Assembly (NCBI GenBank): GCA_020055645.1
Contig: CM034547.1
Span: 32,054,513-32,118,512 of the forward strand
Length of the DNA: 64,000 nt
Source of the DNA: Tomocerus qinae
Lineage: Eukaryota; Arthropoda; Collembola; Entomobryomorpha; Tomoceridae
Reading direction: 5' to 3'
Part shown: piece by piece, positions 25,201 to 40,740 of the stretch
Numbering within the stretch: the stretch's first letter is position 1
Layout: each line of letters opens with the position of its first letter
Notes under the pieces: generated by a model
The model's database searches: none
Seen by the model: only the letters and a program-made list of their open reading frames with translations
Told to the model about the DNA's origin: nothing
Made by a program: the position numbers and the translations under genes

Positions 25201-28200
25201 CTGAAGAAAGAACTAAAGTCTGTACCTTTAAAATGAGACTGCATGATATAAAAACAAGACAATGCAAGTCAAAGAACATTAAAAAGCTCTCTTACCTTGC
25301 TCAGAAATAAAAAGCGATTCAGACATCGTAACGGGTCGAATTAGCTCTCCTATGGGAGCTTTGATTGTCACCGTCTGTTTCTTAGGTTCCACTTCACTCG
25401 TCCATAGGATTTCCATTTTAGCCCCCTGCGTTGTGTCGTTGAAGTCAATTCCTAATGTAACGACTGTAGATTTCTCTGGCAATAACTCTTCTACCGTTGT
25501 GAAATCATTTACAGACATTCCAGTTGGTAATGTCTGAAAGATAACGCACCCGTTATGAATTTATATTTTATTTTCTCGAAATTATATTTCTACATTTACA
25601 TACATTACTCGAAAAGACTGATCTTAAGAAAAAACATTCCTGGCCAAGCTGTAAGGTAATAAGGACAAATGTACGCTCTAGTTTTTCTAAATGCCAAATA
25701 GTTAGCAGCCAGCTAGCGTGTGCGGGCCATTTAACTCGTGTACACTGTGAATATAGTAGTATGCACAAATTAAATATAACTTTACAAAGCATGAATCAAG
25801 GATGACAAAATGGATGAATCAAGTCACAAACACAATCTACTATCTAATACCTTTACCTAGTACTCAGTTTATGACACGAGGATGATCTACAGTATGCTTG
25901 TAAATCAAATCCCTGTTATGAAAATTATTTAAGATTACCTTATGTGAAACAATGTATTCGAACAACTACGTTTTCAGTCTGATAAATAAATTTAGTCTTG
26001 ATACATAAGGTGCCTTAACCAACGAGTCTTGCTTAAAAGTCTCTTGGACAATGCGTCTTAGTCAAACAGGAAAGTTTAACTGCCAATGTTAATGGAGAAA
26101 GTAGTCAGTAAACGTCAACGAAAGCAACGACCTGAAGTAAATTGATTAGTACCTTGTCCAAGAAAACAAATAACGTGCCATTCAAACTAAATACTTGACA
26201 GATGTCATGACGTAGCACATACCTTACTAATTTTAAGTGACTTGTTTGTATTTTTCTTGTGACTAATCTGTTTAATTCTGTTTACAACTCTTTTGCATAT
26301 TCCCAAAATTTATTATTGTTTTTCGGTAACAAATTAGCGTAGAAGGATAAGAACATAGATCTTGTTGCAAAGCCCAATTTCATTTGATTTACAGATATTT
26401 GCCATTACATTTATACATAAAGATGCACTGTACTCACTCATAATAAAATTATTAATCACTAACTAATGGTAAAGTTATCTGAAAGTCATCAAGTGCTATA
26501 ATGAAAGTTGCACTTTGCATTGTTAATAGTGAACAGTGAGGTATAAATCAGGTTATTCGATGAATACCATGAAAATTCATCCGCCCCACACAAATCAAAA
26601 GATACAAACATGAAAAATAAGATTCATAAAAATAATTTTCTATTATTATGACAGAAACCTCGGGGGCAGACCATTTTGAAAAAGAAATGAAGCCCTTGGT
26701 GCTAGGTTAAGATTCATTGAATGAAAAATAGTAAGGGAAAACAAAAATGGAAATTCTAGAGTGCAATTCCCCGTCTGAATATGGGAAAATAAGTGGAGTT
26801 GTAGGTCGTAAAGTAGAAAGTAAAAACTCGTAGCCCAAATAACGACAATGAAGACAGACAAAACCGAAAGAGTTGAAAAATATGACATGTAGTCACAACA
26901 TGCACATTTTGTTACTCATACACTCATCCTATAGCCTTGTGTACGTATTAATGTTATAAAAGAACAAAATGTTCCCTGTTTTCAGGCATACGGATAAAAT
27001 GGACTTCACATGAATTACTCTGCAGACTCCATTCTGTAGTCCATTACAATGTGAATAGTGCCTAACTAAATAGTACAACACAGAACATAGGTATGCAAGC
27101 ATGCATGTTTTTGGTGCAAAACTAGCTATCTACAATTTACGAAGAGAATTGTAACTATGAAAGTCTTTCTCACTTTCACCATCATATCATATCACGAATG
27201 ACTTTTGTGTTGGGAATTTCTAAGTCGTTGTGTTTTGAACAACTTTCATTCCAGGCAGTAGTAGCTCTGTTCTGTGTAGCTGTAGTATCGTATGATCATG
27301 GAGAAAAGACGCTGCTGTCTTTATGTGGTGCAGATGAGGATGGGGAAGTAGGTGCTTGGAAACAAGTAACACATATAACGTGAACATGAACATGAGCGAC
27401 GGAAGGAGCAGAGGAGCAGAAGAGTTCATAACTTGCAATGATCATGACAGCATTCCCAGCACAAATGTCACATCAAGATAAGAGAAAAAGTTGGAAATGA
27501 TGTTTCACAGAAAAGAGGATCATCATCATCTTTCACAACATTCACCCAACCAACAACCAACTTCATTCCGTCTATTTCGCTACGTTCGGGCTTGTTCTCA
27601 CACCATTTTAATGGTACTTTGTGTTGCCGTTCCCTACTCCGAATATCTGCTTGCGCTACTTCGAGAAATCGAGCTTAAGCATAGGTAGATAGGTACATGA
27701 CTAAACTTCCGTTCCTACTTGCTGATTTTTGATGCTCATCTATTTTATATACCTACTAATCATATGCATAATGGATTTCAGAGAAGATACTCATTTCATT
27801 CATCCATTCAGAGACACAGCCAATCTTTCAATTTTTTCCCATTGAAAACTCAAAAAATATGAGATTGTGATTGCTCCTCCTTAGAAAAAATTGAACCATA
27901 ACCTTCGCATCCTCAATACATAAAAATGCAAATTACATGCCTAGAAGTAGTACGTAAAGTATTTACTTACAAACTGACAAAACTAAAGAAATGACGCAAA
28001 TGGATAGGAAAATTACTAAGATAAAAATCTTATTATCCTTTGCCTTTTTGATGACGTGTTTAAAAATACTAAACCAATAAATAATCTGCTATATATTACC
28101 TTCTCTCCCAGTCGAAGGTCTTTTATTGTCTCCTTTCCTTGATTGCGTAGAGAAAGTTCAACTGAAACCATATTAGTTGAGAATAGATGTGGTGCCCGAG

Positions 28201-31200
28201 TGAATCTAAATGAGATTTGAAGTCCTCCAGTCAGAATTTTCGACAGGAGCTCCGTATTTTTCGTGGGGATAAAGACAGGACTCGCACTCTAAAAAAATTA
28301 AAGTAGCACATTTAAAAGAAGAAAATACAATGCTGGTGAAAGTGAAAGCATCTGTTTAAAACAATTTTTGACAGTTTTATATATGGTAATTATTACTGTT
28401 ACAGTAATTATTATTACTGTCACGTTATTTATATGTCACATATACGCCACGGTAGTTACGCTAACAAAATGCTACACATAAGTGAGTCCAATTAAGACTC
28501 TTCCACGTATTCAAGATTTTAATCTTAACAAAAAAGCAATTGGTGACTTTCTCTATCAATTGGTGACTTATGCCCCAAGAATGAAAGCTTATTTTTTCCT
28601 GTTTTTGCTTTTATTATAAAAATAAAAATAATACCACTTGATTAATTTGACATCTCAACAATATCAAATTAATCAATATCTCACGGAAAGAGTTGAGAGC
28701 CGCTAGAAAAAGCAAGTCGATTCACTCTATTAATTGTAACGCGAACTACTGATCCTTGACTTTCACACATTAAAAGAATGTGACTTTCCTTAACTTAAAA
28801 CATTAACTATACGTTACTTGTAGTATTAAACCATTTTACCATAATTTGTAAATAATAATAAATAAGCATCTTTAATAATTACAATTATTAGGCTTTTAAT
28901 GTAATTAAAATCTACCTAAAAGTTTCCCTTAATGAGTCAGCTAAAACTAATCCCACATTTATAACTAGTTATTATTGCATTGAATTTTTAACTCACAATC
29001 AGACTACAATTAGTAGATTTCTTTCTCCACTTGCGATTTATACGCAACAAAATGTTAACTCGCCGGAAAGAAAGAAAGAACTATCTGTAATGTGCTTTTG
29101 GTCCTCGAGAACGAAAGTTTCGACTCTTTTTTATTTTACAGGATTAAAACTATGAACATGAAAACTACATTGAAAAAGTTTGCCCCACTTACAACTTATT
29201 CGTTTCCTTCCTCACTTACTTTCACTCAGCTATTTTACACAGAACGGAACACAGCACTCGCTCTGCCTTGGCTGACTTTCTCTAAAAGAAGACATTTCAC
29301 ATTTGTAAAAAATTTGCACGTCGAGCACCAGCCCGAAAGTCAACTACAGACACAACGAGAAATAAATCAATTTTTTAGTCTCACTCAGCACTGCAGATAA
29401 GGCTGACTTCTAGTTTAATTTAGTTTTCTCTTCCATCCATCTGCCTTACCATTATTGTAGCAGAAAATAATATAATAATTCACGCATTTTCTTTTGCTGC
29501 TTTCTCTCTGTTCTCTTTCTGTCCCTCTTGGGGATTTGCATTTAAAATTATTTTTCACGCAACGATACTTTTCGCTAGACTTTCTCCAGCTTTCAACCTA
29601 ACCTAATATTCGTAATATACTAACGTTCTTACTTCTTTTCACCTTTCAGCTTCTTACTTTTCCCACCTTACTTAACTCACACAACATAAAATATGCTTTC
29701 ATTCATTATAGCATTTGTAGAGAGATTACCATTAAGAGCTTTTACTTGTCGATCGCAATGCCATTAAGTATAGGTATTATTAACTTTTAACAATCGCTCG
29801 TTCGTCGATTGCAAAAGAAGAAAACAATAGTCACTGTTACGTTTGTAACTATCATCTAACTATACCGTACTAACTAGTATACTGTAGTACATTTTCATTT
29901 TATATAATACTTAAATGGTTTCCGTCCATTGGGTTCTTTCATCATTACGTGAAAAAGTGTAAAAACTTTGTTTTTTATTTTTATTTTGAATGAAGTAAGG
30001 GTAACTGAAACACAAAAATGAGTACTGGATATGACCAGGATGGATGGAATTAAGTAGTAATGTGTTAAAATTGTGCTAGTCATTGAGTATGAGTTGTTTC
30101 ATATTATTTTTACTGCTATTTATTATCTGCGTATAAGCAATCTACATATTGTTGCCCATTTGTCAATTCAACAGCCAAATTATCTTAAAATGGGTACTGG
30201 TACTGGGTACAAAAATATGCTTATGTCTGCAAACACACTTAATGGTGTAGACAATGACAACATTTTTAGGAACGTGGCGTAGATACAGAATACATTTAGC
30301 AAGCTTTTAATTTACACTATCCAACTAAATTAAATGTGCGCTAATCTTGGATAAGCTTAGTAAGACGCTTTTTTAACCATAACTATAATATAGTGTTTTT
30401 ATGAGAAAGAATTGTCAAATGCAACAAATCTCACCTGAATAGATCCAAAAGATTTAGATTCAGTAGAACTTTTGTTGTTTCCATGTAAAGGCGACAAAAG
30501 TTCTCCACCTAATGAACCTAAAAGAGTTGAAGCTGCAGCTGAGTTGGCTGTTCCTTCAGCGTTACTGCCATCCAAATCCAAGTCAAGAAGTAATTCAACA
30601 TTAGAAGAGTTGTTTCCTTTCGATCCAACTTGTTTTTTTCCTTTTCCTCCTTGCACAACTTTCCCTTTTCCGCTTTGATTAACAGAACCAATAGATTTTT
30701 TTGAATTTTGTTTCTTTTTAGTATCCGCTTCAGAGTCACTACTCGAGGAAGTAGATGATGTGGAAGACGAAGAGGCCGTACTTGAAACCGAAGAAGACGG
30801 ACGATCTTTTTCATCTTCACTATTTGAATTAGAGTTTTTCGATGCATTGTAACGAACCACTTTCCGCTCTTGTTTAACTTTTGACTTGGTTGTTGCGGGA
30901 GATTCTCCACCATTATTGCTACTACCGTTTCCAGCATTTTTCATAGCACCCGGGATGGAATGATCATTTCGTTTCGCATTTTGCTTTCCCTCTTCACCCG
31001 AACTTCCGGTGTCCTTTGAATTCTTAGAAGCAGCAGAATCAGAGTCCGATTCGGAATCCTCGGTACCAGAGCTGCTTTCACTGCCACTTTCACTGTTGCT
31101 GGAGGACGAGGATGTTCCAGATCCGGATTCTGATCCTCCTGACTTCTCAGATTCTGATCCTTCACTATCAGAGTAGAATGATCTCTTTTTTGACTGCTTC

Positions 31201-34200
31201 TTTTTTCCCTTCGAGCCTTTCTTGTTGTTTAATGCGTCAAGAGAAAATTTACTTGTTTCACTGGATATTTCCTCCTTGGGAGGTTCCACATTACGAACTG
31301 AGGAATCCGGCGCTTCCAACGGAAACTCAGGAAGATCTTGGTAGCCAACAGCTCGAGTATTTAGAAAATGACTTAGTGAGCCCAGTTGATAGTGGTCACG
31401 ATCTATAATGAGTAGAAAGCAATTTTAAGCTACGTTGATAACTGAGAAATTTGAAACCGATATCATATCGGTAGATGAAATTATTGGTGAAAATTTATGG
31501 ACACAAAAATTTAACACTAATGAAGTATTAGTATTTATATTAAGTCATTTCGTAGTTGTACCTTTAAATTTGGACTGTAACACCGGGGCCGGCTTAGAAG
31601 ACAACAGAATCTTTTTAGCATATTTACTCAATTTCGAGTTAGGATTTTCAGGAAACAGAAGATGACGAATGAAGCGTGCTCTATCTCTGATATCATAACT
31701 TTGATCATATTTGGCCATGTTCAAAACGTACTGGCAGAGTAGTGTCGTTTGAGTAGGGTTAGTCAACTGAAGTTTCGCAGCTAAATTAATGATTTGTAGC
31801 TTTACTATGTCATCCTGAAACATTTACGACAAGAACAATGAATACAAATTATAATAGTGGACTAAGTGGGCTTTGCATTATATAGATAATTATCTAGCAC
31901 AAAATATTCATTTCATAAATAAAGTCATCCAAAATAATTAAAAATGCAATCAGCTAAAAGACATCGGACTGAACATTAAAAGTTTGGTTTCAGTGCTGTA
32001 TTTGTTTCGTTACCTCATCAGGGAAAGTTTTGGCCATTTTTCGTAGAACATCAGGAGGCAAATTAGGAAGTCTCTCGCAATGCTCTCCAAGAAGCCACAA
32101 AATAGCAGCTCTAGCGGGGGCCACAGTGACCCGATCTACCATTTTGGCTAATTGGGCTATCACGGTTTTGTTCCCACTTCGTTGAGTCTGAAGTAAAGTT
32201 TTGGCAACAACTACTGCTCCACCCACTACTGCCGCTGTAAATGAAATAAAACAAATATCTAATCAAACATCAAACATCAGATAAGAAAGTTTTACTCATC
32301 GTTATGTTACCTGATGTACTAACTAGTACTAGAAACTTGTGAATTGTTAACATAAGCTTAACAATACGAAGAGACAATTTTCTCCAGTATACATATTTAT
32401 GTAGTATGTATTGATTATTGTACAACATAACTGTATAACAACACACTACCTGACTATTACTGACCAAAATGAAACTTTGGACTTCGACACATTAAGTACA
32501 AAAATGTGTCTTGTACGTTACGAGTGGGGTATCAATCAATTGCTGTACATAAACTTAAAATTCTAAAATACGAATAATAAAATAAGAGTTGAAGTTGAAA
32601 CAGATAGTAAATAATAGGGAACAAGCCATTATGGTTACATTCTCAATCATCAAATAAGTATAAAAACGATTGACTGAATTGAAGAATTCAATCAATTTCT
32701 TAGGATTAAATGAAAGATTTTTATGAATGCGTTTCCGTGTCGAGGAGTCAGAGAAAGGAAAGTGAATTTTTGTATAACATCACCAAAGTAAGAATATTCG
32801 TGTAGAGTGAGTGAGACAAAAGATTCATTACATACAGCCATGACTCAAGCCTGAAGATCTACAATATTGGAAATTGAGATGGAAAGATAACCTTAGGCCG
32901 TATGAGATATTTGGGCATGTACGTAGTACAGTTGCATAATATAGATTCGAGGATCTAAGTGGAGAATGGCCCAACAATTACGTATCTAGAGTAAGGCTAC
33001 ATATTGTAGGAATAGAGGTTAGAAAGGAGACATGAGACTTACGATCTCGATGTGACAGAAGAGACACAAGCCCATTCAAGCATGTCTCAGCCACCTCTTT
33101 AATATTTGAAGCACATCGGCCAATAGCCTGGATAGCCGCAGCCACGAACTCCTTGTCCTGACTGGAAATGTAGGTCTGAAACTCTCTGAGTATTGGTGGA
33201 ATGTTCGTCTCGTTGGCAATATTAGTGAGGATCTCCAACTTCAACAACTTGATCTGGGTCGGGTCACTGCTCCGCACGAAGAAACTCTTCATATACGGCT
33301 CAAACAGGGACTGAACGAGGAGCCCATATCAACGAGCACCAAAAAATCCACCAAAAACAAAAGACGAAACAGCATCATTTAGCATGAGGGTAAGAAATAA
33401 AAAATATCATTCAAATACCAGTTAACTGTAATAGAAGTAAACCATCAGTGAAAGACAGTTGACAGTTATATATTATATTCCACATATACCCCTTCATGAG
33501 GAACTTTTTCGTTAACAGCAAGGCTATACTGTTCGCCAAGGCTGTGACTTAAATTCAGGCTAATCTAATGCATGTATCATAATTCTACGCTACTACTTCA
33601 ATGTAATATAAAAGTAAAGACAGTAAAGAGTGCATTACGATTCTCTGGAGCACGCATCAAAAATTGAAAGCACAGATTATATGATAAGAAAATTGATTCC
33701 ATAACCATGAAGAGCAGAAGAATTCGGTAACAGATGCAGCCACGTAGAGACAAAGAATAGAGTTGATATTGGAACGTTTCGTAGTAACATATGCACAGCG
33801 CACAAGCACAGTCAGAATGAACATAACCAATAAAATTGAATCAAGAGAGCCAGAGGTCATAGTGAATCGATCCAGCCAGCAGCGGTCAGCGTAGGTAGAG
33901 TTCCATTTGTTTGCCCCCAAAGCAGATTTTACAGGAAAGAGCAAGTGATAACAATATACCAAAGCAACATTTAGAACTTACTAAAGTTATGAAAGGTATA
34001 AGTAGATTATGTGTCATCAGATTATCAATTCAATGTTAAAATACATTCAAAAATGGAAATGTGTTTTTTGTGTTTTAACTGTCAAAATAAGAGATCTATA
34101 TTTATTTTAGCTTGTAATATTTTAAATTGATATTTCAATTTCAATTCAAATATCTATATACTATACATAAATGTATATGATGCATCAAAAAACTAACATT

Positions 34201-37200
34201 GGATACATTGTGTAAATCGCGTGCCCCCTTGCATAGACAACTCCAGGTTACCCTCAAATACTACTGAATTGCAAATTCGAGAGTTCTCATTTTTGTAGCT
34301 GGAATATATACAAATATATTACAGAACTAACTTTTAAAGAAATTATTTATTTATATTGAAAGATTATTTTAAGAGCGTAATGAGACAAATTTTAAAGGAA
34401 GAATATGGTATAATACAATTTTAAAGAGGTTAACAGTTTGTTCCAAAATGAAATAGGTATGAAAGATATAGCATAGAAGTCAGCAATTTCTATTCAGCTT
34501 TAGCTACACCTTTATTACTGTAACTAAAAAAGCTACGCTTTTAGACTTTTATTGAAGCAAAATGTAGAGCGACTTTCTATTGTAAAAATTAATACATATT
34601 ATAATATACAGAATTACATCAACTAACTGTACCTTTCTGTTTGTAGACATAGCAGCAATGCATGTGAGTACAACGGCCTGAACTTCAGTATGAGAGCGAA
34701 GTAAGCGAATAAGGGCTTTGATCACAACATGCACTTCGGATTTAGGAGCCACATGATGATACATCTGTGCTACAGCCATAACCACCTGTAAAAACAATTT
34801 TTAATTTTCATCAATTTTACGATTCAGTAAGTACAATATTTTTGAGGATAAGAAGAATATTAACTATTAGTAAGAAACTTAGTAAACTTACTAGTTCAAT
34901 ATTGAAAAAAACAAAATCAAAATATTAAAAATGAATCTTACCGAAGCATTTCTACTTTGCAGTAAAGGTCTGGAATTTTTGAGTAAAAGTCGATGGTCAG
35001 GATCCATTTGCGGTCTTTTACTTTTATGGGAATTTCCTTCTTTGCTTTTTCTCTTTTCCTTGTGGCTACCACCCTCGTTTGACCCGTCCGTAGCTTCACC
35101 ATCGCTACTATTTTTATCTTCATCAACATCCGAACCTTGTCCATTTTCATCCTCGTAAAAGGGTCGTTCTTCTCCTTCAATGGTTAAATCCTTAGAAATC
35201 ATAATTTTTAATATCACTGTTTGCTATATTATCATGACTGAATTGTTTTTTGGGTTATTCGATGACTTAGTACAAAAAATGACAAAAACCGAGAACAAAA
35301 GATTGTAATAAACTATTACTCAACATTATATGTTCTTGTCCTTACCCCAATATTTGGATCCACAAACTGAGTTCTCGCATATCGAGTGAGCATATTTAAT
35401 ATAACAACTTGACCCCATTCATCTACGTCTACAAGTAAAGCGCATAATTTTCTGTAATTCTTATGAATCAAGTCTATCCTTTCAGGGCAAACCTAAGGAA
35501 AAATATTGATAACCATTATACTTTATATACTATGACATTTAAATTCGTGCAATAAGCGACTCAAGAATTACTTTTAAGAATAGCATCCGATTCTCATAAT
35601 GCTACAATTTTATACAATTTAAAATTTTCGGAAAAGTTTACCTCATCGAAGGCCATAACCGCTGAGCCAACAACAAGTGTGGTTCGGTCTGCAAGCAATT
35701 TGTCCAGAATTGTAACTAGCTCGTCTTTTTGATCTGGATCCAAACTGGGAAAGTAAATAAGTGACAATTATACAGCAAATCGTTTCCTTATTGATTGACA
35801 AGCTATTTATTATAATTTCTTTTATCGTGTCTATGTATTATATTAATAATCAGTAATACTATAACTATAGATTGAGTGGTTGCTAATCAATCAGAATCAG
35901 AGTTACCTGTACAATTTTGGTATAGCGTGAGCAGCAGTTTTTCTAACATAAGGGCTCATGTCGGCAGCGGAATCTCTTATTGCAAGCATTACAATAGGAA
36001 CGATAACAGGGACTCTAATACTTGAAAGTACTCGAAGTGCACTTGCTCTGATAAGTTGATTAGGATCCTGTGTTAAAAAGATATTTTACAACAACCAGTT
36101 ATGATTACATGGATCGACTCCTACGAGGGAATCACTCCTAAAAGACTTTAATTCTAAAGGAATCTTACCGCCAGCTAATACTATGTACAATGCAACTTCT
36201 TCGTACAATTCAGCTTAGGATTGCTTTATAATTATAACTAGTATTAAATATATTGAAAATTAAACTGATTTGTAAACCAATCGAAGAGTTACAAATAGAT
36301 GTTGCTTAAAGGGAAACTAAAATTATTAAACACATTCAGTTAATATCTTGCATTGGAGAAAGAAGTAATTTTTAGGAGTTGTTTAGGAGTAAAGTCTTTT
36401 AGGAGTAATTCCCTCGTTTGAGTCGGTCCCGGACACCACAGTTATAAATCAATTGTAACTATACAAAATGATGGGCTAAATACCTTTAAGGCTCTTTGAA
36501 ATGTGGAAATTGAGAGTAAAGCCAGATCTTGCTGTTCTTCGGCATATCGCACCAGATAGACGTAAACTAATTTTTTCACTTCTGTATTTTTGGACACCAC
36601 ATTTTTTACAACAGCAGGAAACAAATCGGAGGCATCTCTACCTTTTGCAACCATCTTAAATTTTAAAATAATTAAGGGGTTTAAAAATAATTAAGATATA
36701 TATGGGTTAACAGATGCTATCGAAAATGAAAAGATTAAAACATCTAAAAATATTTACCCCAATTATTCTTTTCATTGCCTCTAGTTTTAGGTTGTCACGA
36801 TTGCTATCTAGCATTTGCTTTAAATCATCATGCCTAAAAACAAATTTTATAGGTTAAAGTTTAAAATATTGTTTCATATCTCAACGGATTAAATGACTCT
36901 TTCATTTCAGTTCCGACATTCAACATTTCAGAGATTATTTGAGTGGAGAAATTCATGACTTTTTGCATTGATCTTATAAGATTTGTTCATAAAATTAACT
37001 TTTGAATACAAGACGATGACGCAATCACAATACCCTAACCAGAAAAAAGAGGATACGTCTTTCGCAAAAATAACTACTACAATGAATTTTTAAATACTAT
37101 GCAATGCAGTAATATTAAATACAAATATTTAATACTAAATTCAAAATTCACATGTAATGTGAATTTAAATGTGTCAACAGTCAAATGCATAAAACCAAAA

Positions 37201-37568
37201 TGGTTAATCGCGGATGACAGACAAAAATTGACAATATTGTCAATATATAAACGAATTAAAACTTCTGACTTTCGCCCAAATAATTTCCTTTCTCTGTCTG
37301 ACATCTGAAGACTGAAAGAAACGGCCGTTGAAATAAGTACAATAAGAACATCTTAATTGGGTAAATCACACATCGTTTATATTGTATATAGTAAGTAACA
37401 CTGTGTCTTATAAATGCGAGATTATACTCCATATATATATATATATATAATATACCTCTTGTAATCGGAACTGAAAAATGATCCAACTGCTGCGTCCCCT
37501 GAATAATCCATTCCATCGTTAATTGAACGATCCATTTTTTCTTTCAAACTTGTAGAAAGTATACTCAT
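19291..37568 (-). CDS. AP3B: AP-3 complex subunit beta (AP3B1/AP3B2/ruby orthologue)
   Basis: Large subunit of the AP-3 adaptor, which sorts cargo from endosomes or trans-Golgi to lysosomes and lysosome-related organelles. Sixteen exons, in transcription order: 37568-37456, 36833-36758, 36654-36484, 36067-35907, 35744-35642, 35492-35346, 35190-34942, 34785-34633, 33310-33043, 32234-32014, 31814-31562, 31402-30435, 28288-28100, 25533-25296, 22156-21997, 19462-19291. All are GT-AG and in phase, 3642 nt, 1213 residues. The adaptin trunk (about residues 1-640) holds blocks such as [52 protein letters not shown] and [19 protein letters not shown]. The 968-nt exon 12 encodes a long Ser/Glu/Asp/Lys-rich hinge, typical of AP-3 beta and a likely phosphorylation target. 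The ear (about 962-1213) has [19 protein letters not shown] and [15 protein letters not shown]. It is longer than human AP3B1 (about 1094), mainly in the hinge. Start: first ATG, followed by the DDFSS-like SSDYKR N-terminus. Confidence 0.97.
21180..21687 (-). CDS. Candidate small nested membrane-protein gene inside AP3B intron 15
   Basis: Three minus-strand segments join in one frame with good splice signals: 21687-21678 (ATGAAAGGAG then gtaagt), 21612-21547 (acceptor catacag, donor gtaagt) and 21463-21180 (acceptor gttacag). The result is 119 residues: a short N-terminus containing [20 protein letters not shown], a hydrophobic segment [16 protein letters not shown] that would span a membrane, then a Cys-containing tail. 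It cannot be an alternative AP3B ending, because AP3B exon 15 ends in a phase that does not match and a TAG stands directly upstream in this frame. No family is recognised. Chance agreement of splice sites around a 94-codon open frame is possible. Confidence 0.25.
22157..25295 (-). other. AP3B intron 14
   Basis: A 3.1-kb intron between the exon ending SEQG and the exon starting with LRGMNE. AT-rich; the minus-strand open frames at 23977-24252 and 24286-24534 show no motif and no splice support. Nothing else seen. Confidence 0.7.
25534..28099 (-). other. AP3B intron 13
   Basis: A 2.6-kb intron between two ear-domain exons. I see no coding, RNA or repeat signal in it. Confidence 0.7.
28289..30434 (-). 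other. AP3B intron 12
   Basis: A 2.1-kb intron between the hinge exon and the first ear exon. The 102-codon plus-strand open frame at 29092-29400 has no recognisable features. The intron is very AT-rich. Confidence 0.7.
32235..34632 (-). other. AP3B introns 8 and 9 (either side of exon 33043-33310)
   Basis: Intron 9 (32235-33042) and intron 8 (33311-34632) hold no recognised feature. A 101-codon minus-strand open frame at 33657-33962 encodes hydrophobic stretches but has no family resemblance or splice support. Confidence 0.6.
37431..37449. repeat. (AT)n microsatellite at the first AP3B donor
   Basis: A run of alternating A and T a few bases inside AP3B intron 1; the donor is itself AT-rich (gtatat). 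Confidence 0.9.
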
Positions 37569-38161
37569 GACCGCCAGTTAGCTACAAGAAGGTAGGCAAC
37601 AATCTGTCTGTAGTTACAAGATTGAAGAGAGACTGTAAAAATTAAGCTGAAAAATAAAATACAATAGTATGATTTCTAAAAGTTCAAATAGCACTAATGA
37701 CTAATATGTAATACCAATATATAGAAATTTAAACAGTTTAATTAGAAATCAAAACATACGTTCGACAAGTTGTCGCTTCCAGGCAGAAGTGCTTATGTCA
37801 AATCTAATCTCCTGACGGCCAGTGGCCAGTTTATTGACAAGTTTCTTCCGATTCTTCCACAGCTGCTGAATAGTGTATAGATGTCCAACAATAACAACAA
37901 TAACAATTTCAAACCTTCTGTCAAAGTAAAATTTTGAAAGTCGGTACACTGCACTAAAGTCAGTCATATGATTTTTGCTACTGCGCCTTAGAAAGCCGTA
38001 CGGCGTGTTGGTAAATTCCTCCATTGATTCTGTACGTGAGTGAATGTGAAGCACACACTGCATTTCGGCTCGCTCGAGTTTCCGATCTGACGGCTTCGTT
38101 CATTCAATTTCCTAAAAACTATCATTCAACTGTTTCAAGACTGGGTTTCTAATTTTGAAAA
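37569..38161. promoter_or_regulatory. Bidirectional interval between AP3B and RpS6 start codons
   Basis: The AP3B and RpS6 start codons are divergent and 593 bp apart, so both promoters and 5' untranslated regions must lie here unless a transcript starts inside the partner gene. The RpS6-proximal part is richer in C and T. On the minus strand a tttttcag-type acceptor near 37640 and a possible gtatgt donor near 37758 suggest a 5' untranslated intron of AP3B. A 104-codon minus-strand open frame (37749-38063) fills much of the interval. I saw no TATA box I would defend. Confidence 0.55.

Positions 38162-40740
<2,579 letters not shown>

Noticed and set aside
33657..33962. 101-codon minus-strand frame with hydrophobic stretches in AP3B intron 8, as a nested receptor gene
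   Set aside because: No recognisable family, no matching splice neighbours, and AT-rich intron sequence often yields hydrophobic open frames.
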